Origin: Methylobacterium dankookense | GTDB taxonomy: Bacteria > Pseudomonadota > Alphaproteobacteria > Rhizobiales > Beijerinckiaceae | Length of the DNA stretch: 64,000 nt | Assembly (NCBI RefSeq): GCF_902141855.1 | Contig: NZ_CABFVH010000001.1 | Location: forward strand, 62,001-126,000 | Direction of reading: 5' to 3' | In this document: positions 12,128-20,524 of the stretch, piece by piece | Position numbering within the stretch: position 1 is the first letter of the stretch | How the letters are laid out: each line of letters starts with the position of its first letter | Made by a program: the position numbers and the translations under genes | The notes under the pieces: model-generated | The model's input: only the letters and a program-made list of their open reading frames with translations | Database searches by the model: none | Told to the model about the DNA's origin: nothing

Positions 12128-12919
12128 TCACGCCTGTCCGAGATGCGCGCGGATGCGCGCCTCGACGAGCCGCAGCCCCAGATCGATGGCGACGCCGATG
12201 AGGCCGATGGCCGCCATCCCGACCATCACCGTCGTGGTCGAGACCGCCCCTTGGGCCTGCACCATCATGTAGCCGACCCCCGTGGAGGCCACGATCAGCT
12301 CGGCGCCGACGAGGGATTGCCAGCCGAGCCCGGCGCTGATGCGCAGCCCCGCGACGATGGAGGGAAGGGCTGCCGGCAGCATCACCTCGGTGATCACGCG
12401 GTGGCCCGGCGTGCCGAGCATCGCCGCGGCCTCGATCAGCCGGCGATCGACGTAGCGGGCGCCGCGATAGGCGTTGATCAGGCAGGGCGGGAAGGCGCCC
12501 GCGAAGATGATCAGGAGCGGACCGCCGATCCCGGTGCCGAACCACAGGGCGGCGAAGGGCACCCAGGCGATCGGCGCGATGAAGCGCAGGGCGTCGAAGA
12601 TCGGCGTGACGATGTCGTCGAGGAGCCGCGACCAGCCCATCATCAGGCCGAGCGGGATGCCGACGAAAGCGGCCAGCAGGAAGCCGCCGAGGAAGCGGAG
12701 CACGCTGGAGGCGAGATGCGCGAGGAGCGTGCCGCCGGCGAACGGCGTGGTGACGAGCACCGCGAAGCGCTCGGCCACCTCGAGCGGGCCCGGCAGGAAC
12801 ATGTGCAGCACGAGGCCCGAGCGCGCGAGCCCCGCCCAGAGGCCGAGGAAGGCCAGGGTGCCGGCCGCGCCGAGAAGCAGGCTGCGGCCGAGCGGCAGGG
12901 GCTGGCGGTAGGCGATCAT
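12128..12919 (-). CDS. ABC transporter permease (SsuC/TauC type)
   Basis: 263 residues with about six membrane helices. The BPD_transp_1 EAA loop is EAAAMLGTPGHRVITEVMLP, with a GLGW/VGAEL continuation and LVEARIRAHLG at the C-terminus. ATG 12919 overlaps the stop of the upstream permease (ATGA). Two non-identical permeases in series suggest a heterodimeric pore, whereas SsuC/TauC usually form homodimers; this is a mild oddity. Confidence 0.87.
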   Translation of the reverse strand: MIAYRQPLPLGRSLLLGAAGTLAFLGLWAGLARSGLVLHMFLPGPLEVAERFAVLVTTPFAGGTLLAHLASSVLRFLGGFLLAAFVGIPLGLMMGWSRLLDDIVTPIFDALRFIAPIAWVPFAALWFGTGIGGPLLIIFAGAFPPCLINAYRGARYVDRRLIEAAAMLGTPGHRVITEVMLPAALPSIVAGLRISAGLGWQSLVGAELIVASTGVGYMMVQAQGAVSTTTVMVGMAAIGLIGVAIDLGLRLVEARIRAHLGQA

Positions 12920-13695
12920 TCCGTCGCTCCCTGCGCCCAGACCACGGCGCGGCGCTCGGCGAGGCCGAGGAGCGCGGTGCTGCCGGCCCCGAGCACGCCG
13001 ACCGCCGCCATGCCGACCAGGATCATGCCGGGATAGAGGTCCTGCTGGGCGACGTTCAGGACGTAGCCGAGCCCGGCGAGCGAGCCGACGAGCTCGGCCG
13101 CGACGAGGGTGGTCCAGCTCGCCTGCAGCGACAGGCGCAGCCCCGTGAAGATCATCGGTGCTGCGGCTGGCGCCAGCACCTCGAGCACGAAGCGCAGGCG
13201 CGGCGTGCCGAGCATCTGCGCCGCCTCGACCACCGGGGGCGGTACGGCGCGCACCCCGGCATGGGTGCTGATCACCGCGGGCGGGAAGGCGGCGAGGAAG
13301 ATCACCATCACCTTCGCCTCGTCGCCGAGGCCGAGCCAGAGGATGGCCAGCGGGATCCAGGCGAGCGGCGGGATCGGGCGCAGCACGAGGAAGACCGGGT
13401 TGATCAGCGCCTCCGCGACCCGGTTCCAGCCCATGAGCAGGCCGAGCGGCACGCCGAGCGCCACCGAGACGGCGAAGCCGATGGCGACGAGCTTCAGCGA
13501 GTGCAGGATGTGGGTGACGAGGGTGGCGTCCGGATAGCCGCGGCCGAAGGCCTGGACCGCGGCGGCCTCGACATCGCCGGGCGCCGGGAAACGGCCGGCC
13601 GAGACGAGCCCGAGACCGCTGGTAGCGAGATACCAGAGAAGCGCGAGGACGAGCAGGGTCGTCGCGCCGACATAGGTCCGGCGGCTGAGCCTCAC
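12916..13695 (-). CDS. ABC transporter permease (SsuC/TauC type), first gene of the operon
   Basis: 259 residues, about six helices, with the EAA motif EAAQMLGTPRLRFVLEVLAP. The start is GTG at 13695: the only nearby upstream ATG (13700) runs into TGA at once, and GGGAGATG lies at a suitable distance before the GTG. It is the promoter-proximal gene of the leftward operon. The TGAAAGCGCTTTCA palindrome lies 59 bases upstream, suitably placed for repression by the divergent LacI-family protein. Confidence 0.87.
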   Translation of the reverse strand: MRLSRRTYVGATTLLVLALLWYLATSGLGLVSAGRFPAPGDVEAAAVQAFGRGYPDATLVTHILHSLKLVAIGFAVSVALGVPLGLLMGWNRVAEALINPVFLVLRPIPPLAWIPLAILWLGLGDEAKVMVIFLAAFPPAVISTHAGVRAVPPPVVEAAQMLGTPRLRFVLEVLAPAAAPMIFTGLRLSLQASWTTLVAAELVGSLAGLGYVLNVAQQDLYPGMILVGMAAVGVLGAGSTALLGLAERRAVVWAQGATE

Positions 13696-13753
13696 GGCAT
13701 TTCATCTCCCTTCGACGGCTGCCTTGCCGCAGCTCGCCACGCCCCATATCGCT

Positions 13754-13769
13754 ATGAAAGCGCTTTCAT
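13754..13769. promoter_or_regulatory. LacI-type operator 1 (operon side)
   Basis: ATGAAAGCGCTTTCAT is a perfect 16-bp palindrome with the central CG typical of LacI/CcpA/PurR operators. It lies 59 bp before the first permease start. The inner 14 bp match the second palindrome at 13880-13893 as TGAAnGCGCnTTCA. Confidence 0.8.
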
Positions 13770-13878
13770 TGAATTTCCATCCAACCCTCTTGTCAAGGGC
13801 GTCCCGACCTTCAATGGCCCTTGTTTGTCAGAGCGCAATGGCGTTAGCTTCGCGGATCGTAGCTGAGTTCGACATGTT

Positions 13879-14979
13879 GTGAATGCGCATTCATCAACAT
13901 CCATGGCTGGAGCCGATCGGGGGCGGCGCGCCGTGAGACGGATCCCACGCCCGACCCTGCAGGCGGTGGCCGAGCGCGCGGGCGTCTCGCCGGCCACGGC
14001 CTCGCGCGCCATGGCCGGCTCGGCGGCCGTTCATCCCGAGACGGTGGAGCGCGTGCGCGCCGCCGCAGCAGCACTCGGCTACCTGCCCGGCGGGCCGGCG
14101 CAGGCGCTCGCCTCCGGCCGAACCCAGACGATCGGCGCGATCATCCCGACCCTCGACCATGCGATCTTCGCGCGCGCGGTGCAGGCCCTGCAGACGAGCC
14201 TCGCGCGGCACGGCTACCAGCTCCTGCTCGCGGCGCACGATTACGCGGCAGCGCAGGAAGCGGCGGCCGTCCGCTCGATGCTCGGCCGCGGCGTCGACGC
14301 GCTGATGGTGGTGGGCGCCGACCACCTGCCCGAGACCTGGGCCCTCCTGACGGAGGCGCCGATCCCGGTGGTGCTGAGCTGGTCCTTCGACGAGCGGCTC
14401 GACGCGATCGGCTTCGACAACGCGCAGGCCGGCTATCTCGCCGCACGCCACCTGCTCGATCTCGGGCATCGACGCTTCGGCATGGTCTCCGGCTTCACCG
14501 AGGCCAACGATCGGGCGCGGCTGCGCATCGCGGGCGCGCGGCGCGCCCTGGCCGAAGGGGGGATCGACCTTCCGAATGCCCGCATCGCGCAGGCACCCTT
14601 CACGCTGGCCGGCGGACGGGCGGGCCTCGCGCAGCTCCTCGGCCTCGCAGAGCCGCCGAGCGCGGTGGTCTGCGGCAACGATCTCCTGGCGGTCGGCGTG
14701 CTGTTGGAGGCGGAGCAGCGGGGCCTGCGCGTGCCGCAGGACCTCTCGGTGGTCGGCATCGACAACCTGGAGATCGCGAGCCACATCGCGCCGCCGCTCA
14801 CCACGGTGCACCTGCCGACGGCCGAGCTCGGGCGGGAGGTCGCCGAGCACCTCCTCGCACGGCTGCGCGGCGAGGCGCGTCCGCGCCGCATCGAGATGCC
14901 GATCGAGCTGGTCGAGCGCCGCTCCTCTGGGCCGCCCGCGGTCGAGAACACGGTGCGCTCTCCGATCCAGGCAGCCTGA
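13879..14979 (+). CDS. LacI-family transcriptional regulator
   Basis: Up to 366 residues. The DNA-binding domain is PTLQAVAERAGVSPATASRA with HPETVERVRAAAAALGYLP, and the periplasmic-binding-protein-like sensor follows (TIGAIIPTLDHAIFA, VLSWSFDERLDAIGFDN, VVCGNDLLAVGVLLEAEQRG, SVVGIDN). The true start may be ATG 13903 or GTG 13933, since GTG 13879 lies in a putative operator and the HTH begins only at about residue 25 of the long form. It is divergent from the transporter/dehydrogenase operon and is its likely repressor; the inducer is probably the transported substrate or its product. Confidence 0.9.
   Translation: MNAHSSTSMAGADRGRRAVRRIPRPTLQAVAERAGVSPATASRAMAGSAAVHPETVERVRAAAAALGYLPGGPAQALASGRTQTIGAIIPTLDHAIFARAVQALQTSLARHGYQLLLAAHDYAAAQEAAAVRSMLGRGVDALMVVGADHLPETWALLTEAPIPVVLSWSFDERLDAIGFDNAQAGYLAARHLLDLGHRRFGMVSGFTEANDRARLRIAGARRALAEGGIDLPNARIAQAPFTLAGGRAGLAQLLGLAEPPSAVVCGNDLLAVGVLLEAEQRGLRVPQDLSVVGIDNLEIASHIAPPLTTVHLPTAELGREVAEHLLARLRGEARPRRIEMPIELVERRSSGPPAVENTVRSPIQAA
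13880..13893. promoter_or_regulatory. LacI-type operator 2 (overlapping the regulator's 5' end)
   Basis: TGAATGCGCATTCA is a perfect 14-bp palindrome differing from operator 1 only at the symmetric positions 5 and 10. It overlaps the GTG at 13879, so either the regulator starts further downstream or the site blocks initiation directly. The two sites are 126 bp apart centre to centre (12 helical turns), compatible with looping and autoregulation. Confidence 0.72.
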
Positions 14980-15463
14980 GCACACATTGCTTGGAAATAT
15001 TCCTGAGGATCGATTGTTTCAATGTGCAATAAATAATTATAAATCATGCGAATGATAGCCGGAATGCCCTGCGTTGGAAGGCAATCTTGGCCTTCGAGTG
15101 ACTTGAGTCACCGCCACCGATCTCATCTGGACCTTCGGTAGAGGCAGCCCCAATTTCCATTTGGGATCAAGTTGAGCCCATCGCCTGAGCGACGCCAGAC
15201 GTCTCCTGACTCACTGACCATGGCTCGAAGTGGACGCGCCGCGATCGGCTGTCTCATACGACATCCGGGTGATCCCTTCGGGATGGCGGATGTCGCCTTC
15301 TCTCAAGCGCCGCGCGGGCTTGGCCGAGACCGCGTCCGGTCCGATCAACCGGACGCGGTCTCAGTCGGACCGGGCCAATCAGACTGACGGTAAGCAGACC
15401 TTCCGAAGGCCCGAGAAGGGTCGAAAGCCACCCTTAGGCATGGTCAACCTGTCGGGCCTGCCC
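14980..15463. other. Gap holding a family-B repeat; no gene seen
   Basis: Between the convergent LacI and YmdB genes. The first 120 bases are AT-rich, then comes the family-B repeat at 15251-15364. No coding frame with a ribosome site was found. Confidence 0.5.
15251..15364 (+). repeat. Dispersed hairpin repeat family B, copy 2 (full length)
   Basis: Two consecutive hairpins. The first is ACATCCGGGTGATCCC-TTCG- followed by its pairing arm ending GGATGT. The second is GACCGCGTCCGGT and ACCGGACGCGGTC around a 7-base loop. It is nearly identical to copy 3 at 58629-58740. Confidence 0.85.
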
Positions 15464-16282
15464 CTAATCCCAATGCCGCGGCCAGGTCTCTTCCAGATGC
15501 GGGCCGAGCCGCACCGGCCAGACGCCGGTCGCCAGACCGTCCGGGCCCGTCTCCACGGCGAGCCCGCACAGGGTGCCCTCCCCCGTGGCCACCTCCCAGC
15601 GTGAGCCCGGCGTCTTCTGGATGAAGCGGCGCACCGGCTCCTCCTTCTGCATGCCGAGCACGGAATCGTAATCGCCGCACATGCCGGCATCCGAGAGATA
15701 GGCGGTGCCGCCGGGCAGGATGCGGTGGTCGGCGGTGGGGGAATGGGTGTGGGTGCCGACGACGAGGCTCGCGCGGCCGTCGAGGAAATGGGCGAGCGCC
15801 TGCTTCTCGCTCGTCGCCTCGGCATGCATGTCGACGATCACGGCGTCCGCGGCCTCGCCGAGGGGGCAGGCCGAGACCTGCCGGTCGGCCGCGGTGAAGG
15901 GGTCGTCGAGGGCGTCCATGAAGACGCGGCCCATGACGTTGACCACGAGGATGCGGGCGCCCGCCGCCGTCTCCACGATGCAGGCGCCGCGGCCCGGCGT
16001 GCCGGCCGGGTAGTTCGCCGGCCGGATCAGCTTGGGCTGCCGCTCGATGAAGACGAGGGCCTCGCGCTGGTCGAAGCTGTGGTTGCCGAGCGTCACCGCG
16101 TCGGCGCCCGCCTGGATCAGCTCGTCGCAGATCGCCTCGGTGATGCCGAAGCCGTGCGCCGCGTTCTCGCCGTTGATCACCACGCAATCGAGCCGCCAGC
16201 GCTCGCGCAGGCGCGGAAGGTGCTCGCCGACCACCTGACGGCCGGGACGCCCGACGACGTCGCCGAGGAAGAGAAGACGCAT
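15464..16282 (-). CDS. YmdB-family metallophosphoesterase (TIGR00282)
   Basis: 272 residues. Metal-binding blocks are FLGDVVGRPG (about 5-14), INGENAAHGFG, TLGNHSFD (about 65-72), VVDMHAEATSEK and VGTHTHSPTADHRILP, all diagnostic of this calcineurin-like family. YmdB hydrolyses 2',3'-cyclic nucleotides and affects biofilm and motility decisions in Bacillus. Length is as usual (about 265-280). It lies downstream of the folate cyclo-ligase gene (36-base gap), probably co-transcribed. Confidence 0.9.
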   Translation of the reverse strand: MRLLFLGDVVGRPGRQVVGEHLPRLRERWRLDCVVINGENAAHGFGITEAICDELIQAGADAVTLGNHSFDQREALVFIERQPKLIRPANYPAGTPGRGACIVETAAGARILVVNVMGRVFMDALDDPFTAADRQVSACPLGEAADAVIVDMHAEATSEKQALAHFLDGRASLVVGTHTHSPTADHRILPGGTAYLSDAGMCGDYDSVLGMQKEEPVRRFIQKTPGSRWEVATGEGTLCGLAVETGPDGLATGVWPVRLGPHLEETWPRHWD

Positions 16283-16318
16283 GCTTGACCGCGGCCAGAG
16301 GGAACGGAGGCTGGAAGG

Positions 16319-16903
16319 TTAGGCGCGTTCGCGCGCGAGCGGAACCGGGCCGTCCTCGGTCACCACATGGTCGAGCGGCCGGTCGTGCGGCTCGGCCGGC
16401 ACGGCCTCGACCTCCTGGCAGGCGAAGGCGACGCCCACCGTCAGCACCGGCGCGAGCCGGGTGATCGCGCCGTCATAGTAGCCGCGCCCGTAGCCGATGC
16501 GCTGGCCGCTGCGGTCGAAGGCCGCGAGCGGCACGATCAGCGCGTCGGGATCGAGGGGGGGCAGGTCGGCATGCGGCTCGCTCAGGCCGAAGGAGCCCGG
16601 CACCAGGGCCTCGCCCGCTCGCCACTCGCGGAAGACGAGGCCGGACGGTGTCACCTGCGGCAGCACCACGCGCTGGCCGCGGGCGAACAGCCCCTCGGCG
16701 ATCGGGCGCGGATCGATCTCGCTGCGGATGGGCCAGAAGGCGCCGACGAGCCGGGCGCCGGCGAGGGCGTCCATCGCGAGCACGGTGCGGGCCACTGCGA
16801 GGGAGCCGGCCCGGCGCGCCTCCGGCGAGAGGGCGTCGCGCCGCGAAAGGGCGTCCCGGCGGAGGGCGGCCTTCTCGGCCGAAGAGGGAGGGTGCGGAGC
16901 CAC
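16319..16903 (-). CDS. 5-formyltetrahydrofolate cyclo-ligase
   Basis: About 194 residues from GTG 16903. An N-terminal basic helix (AEKAALRRDALSRRDALSPE) carries the ATP-binding Arg/Lys residues; VGAFWPIRSEIDPRPI follows, and near the C-terminus LAAFDRSGQRIGYGRGYYDG is the family signature (GxGxGYYD). The enzyme converts 5-formyl-THF to 5,10-methenyl-THF. No Shine-Dalgarno is visible before the GTG, so the start is the first plausible codon after the putative 6S RNA. Gene order 6S RNA-cyclo-ligase is conserved in many proteobacteria. Confidence 0.88.
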   Translation of the reverse strand: MAPHPPSSAEKAALRRDALSRRDALSPEARRAGSLAVARTVLAMDALAGARLVGAFWPIRSEIDPRPIAEGLFARGQRVVLPQVTPSGLVFREWRAGEALVPGSFGLSEPHADLPPLDPDALIVPLAAFDRSGQRIGYGRGYYDGAITRLAPVLTVGVAFACQEVEAVPAEPHDRPLDHVVTEDGPVPLARERA

Positions 16904-16919
16904 GTGAGCCGTTGGAGGA

Positions 16920-17070
16920 TCGATCCCGGGAAACCTACAGCGTAGGTGGGCGCCGTGTTGGCCAAGTCCACGGACGAGGCCAGGAACAGCTCCCGAGGGA
17001 GTCGATAAGGCCCCGGGGAAAGTGCTCCTGACGAACTCTGCAGCCCCGCCGGCCTCATGTAGCGACAGGG
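16920..17070 (-). ncRNA. ssrS: Probable 6S RNA (ssrS)
   Basis: This coding-free stretch immediately upstream of the folate cyclo-ligase gene is the classical 6S RNA position. Read on the minus strand it contains GAGTTCGTCAGGAGCACT, CCCCGGGGCCTTATCGACT, TGGCCTCGTCCGTGGACT and the 3' ACCTACGCTGTAGGTTTC. This agrees with an extended GC-rich hairpin around a central bubble. The limits are approximate. 6S RNA binds sigma70-RNA polymerase in stationary phase. A covariance-model search would settle it. Confidence 0.6.
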
Positions 17071-17189
17071 CGGCCCCGGCGCCAGGGGGCATGCGCCGGT
17101 TGTTTCCTTCGGGGCATCGTTCCGATAACACCCGCACGGACTTGAGGGGCCCCCGGCGCCGGATGCCGCGGGCGGCGCACCGGGATATC

Positions 17190-17855
17190 ATGACAGCACA
17201 GACCAGCGCCGCCGCGGCGGCGACCGAGACCGCCCCGCTGCCGCAAGCCCGGCTCATCCTCGCCTCGGCCTCGCCGCGCCGCCTCGCCCTCCTGCAGCAG
17301 ATCGGCATCGAGCCGGACGCGCTGCTGCCGGCCGATATCGACGAGAGCCCGCGCAAGGCCGAGGCGCCGCGCGAGCTCGCCCGCCGCCTCGCCCGCGAGA
17401 AGCTCGCGGCGGCCGAGGCCGCGATGCACCGCTCCGAGACCGTGCCCGCCTGGCTGATCTCCGCCGACACCGTGGTCGCGGTGGGCCGGCGCGTCCTGCC
17501 CAAGGCGGAGACGCCCGACGAGGCGGCCGATTGCCTGCGCCTGCTCTCGGGCCGGCAGCACCGCGTCTTCACCACGATCTGCCTGCTGACGCCGCGCGGC
17601 GGCCGGCGGGAGCGCGTGGTGGAGAGCCGGGTCCGCTTCAAGCGCCTTTCCGGCCGCGAGATCGAGGCCTATCTCGGCTCGGGCGAGTGGCGCGGCAAGG
17701 CCGGCGGCTACGCCATCCAGGGGCTCGCGGCGGCCTTCGTGGTGAAGCTCGTCGGCTCGCACAGCGCGGTGGTCGGCCTGCCGCTCTACGAGACGATGAA
17801 CCTGCTCGAGGGCGAGGGCTATCCCGTCCGCGCCCGCTGGGGAGCGATGGCGTGA
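17190..17855 (+). CDS. Maf-family nucleotide pyrophosphatase
   Basis: 221 residues from ATG 17190. The signature [18 protein letters not shown] lies at about 21-38; other Maf motifs are [40 protein letters not shown] (catalytic Asp), [10 protein letters not shown] and [16 protein letters not shown]. Maf proteins hydrolyse non-canonical or modified NTPs to NMPs and have been linked to septum formation. It overlaps yacG by 4 nt (GTGA), so the two are co-translated. Confidence 0.92.
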   Translation: MTAQTSAAAAATETAPLPQARLILASASPRRLALLQQIGIEPDALLPADIDESPRKAEAPRELARRLAREKLAAAEAAMHRSETVPAWLISADTVVAVGRRVLPKAETPDEAADCLRLLSGRQHRVFTTICLLTPRGGRRERVVESRVRFKRLSGREIEAYLGSGEWRGKAGGYAIQGLAAAFVVKLVGSHSAVVGLPLYETMNLLEGEGYPVRARWGAMA

Positions 17856-18058
17856 GCGCGGCGCGCAAGGCGGCCAAGGCCGCGCCCTGCCCCGTCTGCG
17901 GCAAGCCCGCGGCCCCCGCCCTCGCGCCGTTCTGCTCGGAGCGCTGCGCCGATATCGACCTCGGCCGCTGGCTGAGCGACCGCTACGTCCTCCCGGGCGA
18001 CGACGGCGGCGAGACGGACCGGCCGCCCCCCGAATCCGACCCGGCGAAGAAATCGTGA
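17852..18058 (+). CDS. yacG: DNA gyrase inhibitor YacG (zinc-finger protein)
   Basis: 68 residues from GTG 17852, which overlaps the maf stop codon. The zinc site is Cys4: CPVC at about 13-16 and CSERC at about 30-34, followed by the family's [17 protein letters not shown]. YacG binds GyrB and inhibits gyrase. The acidic C-terminal tail is normal. The maf-yacG-tRNA-Phe order is common in alphaproteobacteria. Confidence 0.92.
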   Translation: MSAARKAAKAAPCPVCGKPAAPALAPFCSERCADIDLGRWLSDRYVLPGDDGGETDRPPPESDPAKKS

Positions 18059-18141
18059 CCGGGCGCCTGGGAGAGGCTGGACAGCGCCGTTTCCTCTGAC
18101 TATACCCCCGCCATCCGACGCCGCCCTGCGGCGCGGATGTC

Positions 18142-18217
18142 GCCCAGGTAGCTCAGTTGGTAGAGCATGCGACTGAAAATCGCAGTGTCGGTGGTTCGAT
18201 TCCGCCCCTGGGCACCA
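18142..18217 (+). tRNA. tRNA-Phe (GAA)
   Basis: 76 nt with encoded CCA. Acceptor arms are GCCCAGG/CCTGGGC, the D-loop is AGCTCAGTTGGTAGAGC, the anticodon loop CTGAAAA gives GAA, and the T-arm is GGTTCGATTCC. The 3' end is followed within 100 bases by an integrase fragment. Confidence 0.97.
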
Positions 18218-18315
18218 TCAACTCGCTAAGCGGTTGATTCGACGGTAAATTCAATCCGATCATTTGGTTAGAGCCGCCCGAGTGATGCACACGGGTGATG
18301 CACATGGTCCTCGCA

Positions 18316-18501
18316 ATGTCCCGTCCGTCCCGTCACCCTAAGACCGGCATCTTCTGGCTGCGTAAGCGAGTTCCGAGCGACCTCGTCGCCCACGCTGGAC
18401 GCGCTATCGAGTATTTCAGCCTCCAGACGCGCGATCCCATCGAGGCGAAACAGCGTCATGCCGAAGCCATATGGACATGGAGGTACCCGGCCGGACCGTG
18501 A
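18316..18501 (+). pseudogene. N-terminal remnant of a tyrosine-type integrase
   Basis: MSRPSRHPKTGIFWLRKRVP and then SDLVAHAGRAIEYFSLQTRD with PIEAKQRHAEA is the characteristic N-terminal arm of phage-type integrases (R...TG.YW.RKRVP.DL...G......SL.TRD..EAK.R). Only about 55 residues survive; the core-binding and catalytic R-H-R-Y domains are absent. It sits about 100 bp after the tRNA-Phe, as expected for an integrase of an element inserted at the tRNA 3' end. Confidence 0.7.
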
Positions 18502-19579
18502 AGGCTGGGCCACCATCCTGGCTGACCACGAGACCGGAGGCTGAGCGGTTGTAGATCCGCCGAGTGCAGCCCGCAGCGGTCTCGCCCGCCCATCCACTGA
18601 TAAGGCCAGCCGAACCCGCTCTCGGCTGAGCCGATGCAACCAGCGCTGCAGCCAAGCATTAGGCTGAGGCAGCCCGACGAGGATATCGAAGGATATCGTT
18701 CATCTCGTCGTGCGGCGGGCGGGCCGGGCCCATGCTTCACACTCCCGGTCCGCTTGCCTCCATGGCGGCGACCCTGCCCGTGCCGATTGACGAGACCAAC
18801 ATCCGACTGCGCCAGCGTTGCACCAGCTGATCGACGGTGTCGTCTCACAACACCACGTTGGAGAGGGCGCAGGCCGATGTCGCCCTGTTTGTCAGGCGTC
18901 CGGCCAAGCGAGATCGCCCCTCAATCTCAGACCGCGGCGGATCTCCGGCGCATCAATCCGCGAGCAAAGCGGAATGGCAAAAGCGGTAGCTTGACCAACG
19001 CCGATGCCAGCAGAACGGCAAGCACGGTGAGGATCGCGATCAGGGAATTGAGCAACGCAGCCCTCGCAAACAATCGGCTCGCCTTGCGCAGAAAGCCAAG
19101 CGCGGCCGAGGACCTGATGAGGCGCTTCGAACACGGCGAGACTGTGGAGGTCGGCTACTCGGTTGCACGGCCTTCAGCGTCATCAATCGGAGCGTCGGCG
19201 CGCGGATCATCAAAGGCGCCGCAACATCGATAGGGTGCACAGTTCGGGGGAAGCGTTCCGAGATTCATGCGCAGGCGAAGAGAGCCAGCGCCTGGTTTTC
19301 GACGAGAATCTACAAAATAAATGACAGCCGTTTCGGCTTCTATATCAGCCAGATGCGCCGCTGAGAGGCCTGAAATTCCAGAAAATTCCGGCCGCTTGGT
19401 TGTGAATTTATTTCTGACGTGTTAGGTTTAATCATCGATCTTTGGCCAGACATCCGGCCGTGCCGCCCTTTCGGGTGCGCACTCTGCATCTCTCCCACAT
19501 TTCGACGACCAACGTCCGAGCGCGTGCGATGCATGCGCTGGGCTCTCTTCGATTGCCTACCAAAAATACGGAAATACCT
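18502..19579. other. Degraded accessory region, no intact gene recognised
   Basis: About 1.08 kb between the integrase fragment and the cold-shock gene. On the minus strand around 18950-19140 one frame reads like a small membrane segment (LLNSLIAILTVLAVLLASAL) but has no start codon before a stop. The plus-strand ORF 18634-19233 has no recognisable features. The last 250 bases before the cold-shock gene are AT-rich and probably hold its promoter and long 5' leader. Confidence 0.45.
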
Positions 19580-19789
19580 ATGAGCATCGGCACCGTTAAG
19601 TGGTTCAACGACACCAAGGGCTTCGGCTTCATCCAGCCCGAGGACGGCAGCAAGGATGTGTTCGTGCACATCTCGGCCGTTGAGCGCGCCGGCATGCGCA
19701 ACCTCGTTGAGGGCCAGAAGGTCTCCTACGAGATGGAAACCGACCGCCGCACCGGCAAGCAGTCGGCCGGCAGCCTCCAGGCCGCTTGA
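19580..19789 (+). CDS. Cold-shock protein (CspA family)
   Basis: 69 residues. RNP1 is KGFGFIQP (about 14-21) and RNP2 is VFVHISAV (about 30-37), the single-stranded nucleic-acid-binding faces of the cold-shock domain. It acts as an RNA chaperone that melts secondary structure. A long AT-rich leader precedes ATG 19580, as in thermoregulated csp mRNAs. It is followed by a hairpin and then a DUF6481 gene. Confidence 0.95.
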   Translation: MSIGTVKWFNDTKGFGFIQPEDGSKDVFVHISAVERAGMRNLVEGQKVSYEMETDRRTGKQSAGSLQAA

Positions 19790-19818
19790 GCCCTGCTCGT
19801 CAACCACAGACGAGTTCG

Positions 19819-19848
19819 GAGCCGCTCCCCATGGGGCGGCTTCATCTG
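19819..19848 (+). terminator. Possible hairpin terminator or attenuator after the cold-shock gene
   Basis: GAGCCGCTCCCCATGGGGCG followed by GCTT forms a GC-rich hairpin (GCCG/CGGC and CCCC/GGGG), then a T-rich TTCATCTGTTTCTC. It lies 30 bases past the csp stop. The T-run is imperfect, so it may only attenuate read-through into the next gene. Confidence 0.45.
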
Positions 19849-19893
19849 TTTCTCGCCACCAGCGCGACGCCATGGTGAGCATAAGGAATCTAC

Positions 19894-20262
19894 GTGGGTC
19901 AATTCAAAACCGACCAGCTCGTCGATCGACTTGAGGCTGCTGCGAAGGCGCGGCAGGCCACCATTGCCCGGCTTCGGGCACGCCCCGCAGCGAATGACCC
20001 GGCCGTTCTCGCCCGGCAGGCCACACGATGGGCCATCGTTCAAGCACGTGAGGTTCGCGCTAACGAACGGGAGGCCGCTCGCCTAGCCGCCGAAGCTCAG
20101 CGCGAAGCTGAGGCCATTGCAGCGAGAGAGCGAAAGGTTGCTGAAGCTGCTCGTCTGGCTGCTGAGAAGGTCGAGCAGCAAGCTGCCCTCGCCGCCGAGC
20201 AGAAGGCCGCACGCGACGCGCGCTTTGCTGCCCGCAAGGCCAAGGTGAAAGCGCGTCGATAG
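19894..20262 (+). CDS. DUF6481-type coiled-coil protein
   Basis: 122 residues from GTG 19894, with AAGGA eight bases upstream. It opens MGQFKTDQLVDRLEAAAKAR, then LARPAANDP-like region (RARPAANDPAVLARQ) and a long Ala/Glu/Arg helix from about 40 to 120 with heptad character (REAARLAAEAQREAEAIAAR). The basic tail KAKVKARR suggests nucleic-acid contact. Members of this family often follow a cold-shock gene, as here. Function is unknown. Confidence 0.72.
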   Translation: MGQFKTDQLVDRLEAAAKARQATIARLRARPAANDPAVLARQATRWAIVQAREVRANEREAARLAAEAQREAEAIAARERKVAEAARLAAEKVEQQAALAAEQKAARDARFAARKAKVKARR

Positions 20263-20306
20263 CTTGCCCACCTGCCGCACAATTCGAGGCTCACGGAGGA
20301 CGATAG

Positions 20307-20504
20307 ATGTCTCACAAGTTCAAGATCGGCCAGCGTGTCCGGCTGGTCAACGTCGTACACGCTGACTCCAGAAGCGCGTTAAGCGACTTCTTTGAGGTGA
20401 TTCGCCTGATGCCTGAGGATCGCTCAGGCGAGCCATCCTATCGCGTGAGATCAGCAACTGGCGAGCGCGCGATGCGCGAGGGCGAGCTGATTCTCGCGTC
20501 CTGA
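20307..20504 (+). CDS. Small conserved hypothetical protein
   Basis: 65 residues with a strong ribosome site (ACGGAGGACGATAG before ATG). MSHKFKIGQRVRLVNVVHAD then a stretch ending EPSYRVRSATGERAMREGEL. The pattern (F..G..V.......F.V.R..P......YRV......ER...E..L) is that of small SH3-like/DUF-type proteins seen throughout Methylobacterium. Function is unknown. It is co-oriented with the neighbours on both sides and may be part of a stress cluster with the csp gene. Confidence 0.7.
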   Translation: MSHKFKIGQRVRLVNVVHADSRSALSDFFEVIRLMPEDRSGEPSYRVRSATGERAMREGELILAS

Positions 20505-20524
20505 GCATTGGAGAGGTGATCATC

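Noticed and set aside
13933..14979. A shorter LacI start at GTG 13933 as the definitive start
   Set aside because: Possible, and would leave operator 2 outside the gene, but no ribosome site clearly favours it over 13879 or 13903; left as an alternative.
18634..19233. 199-codon plus-strand ORF in the post-tRNA region
   Set aside because: No ribosome site, no family features and biased composition. A minus-strand frame looks slightly more protein-like but has no start.
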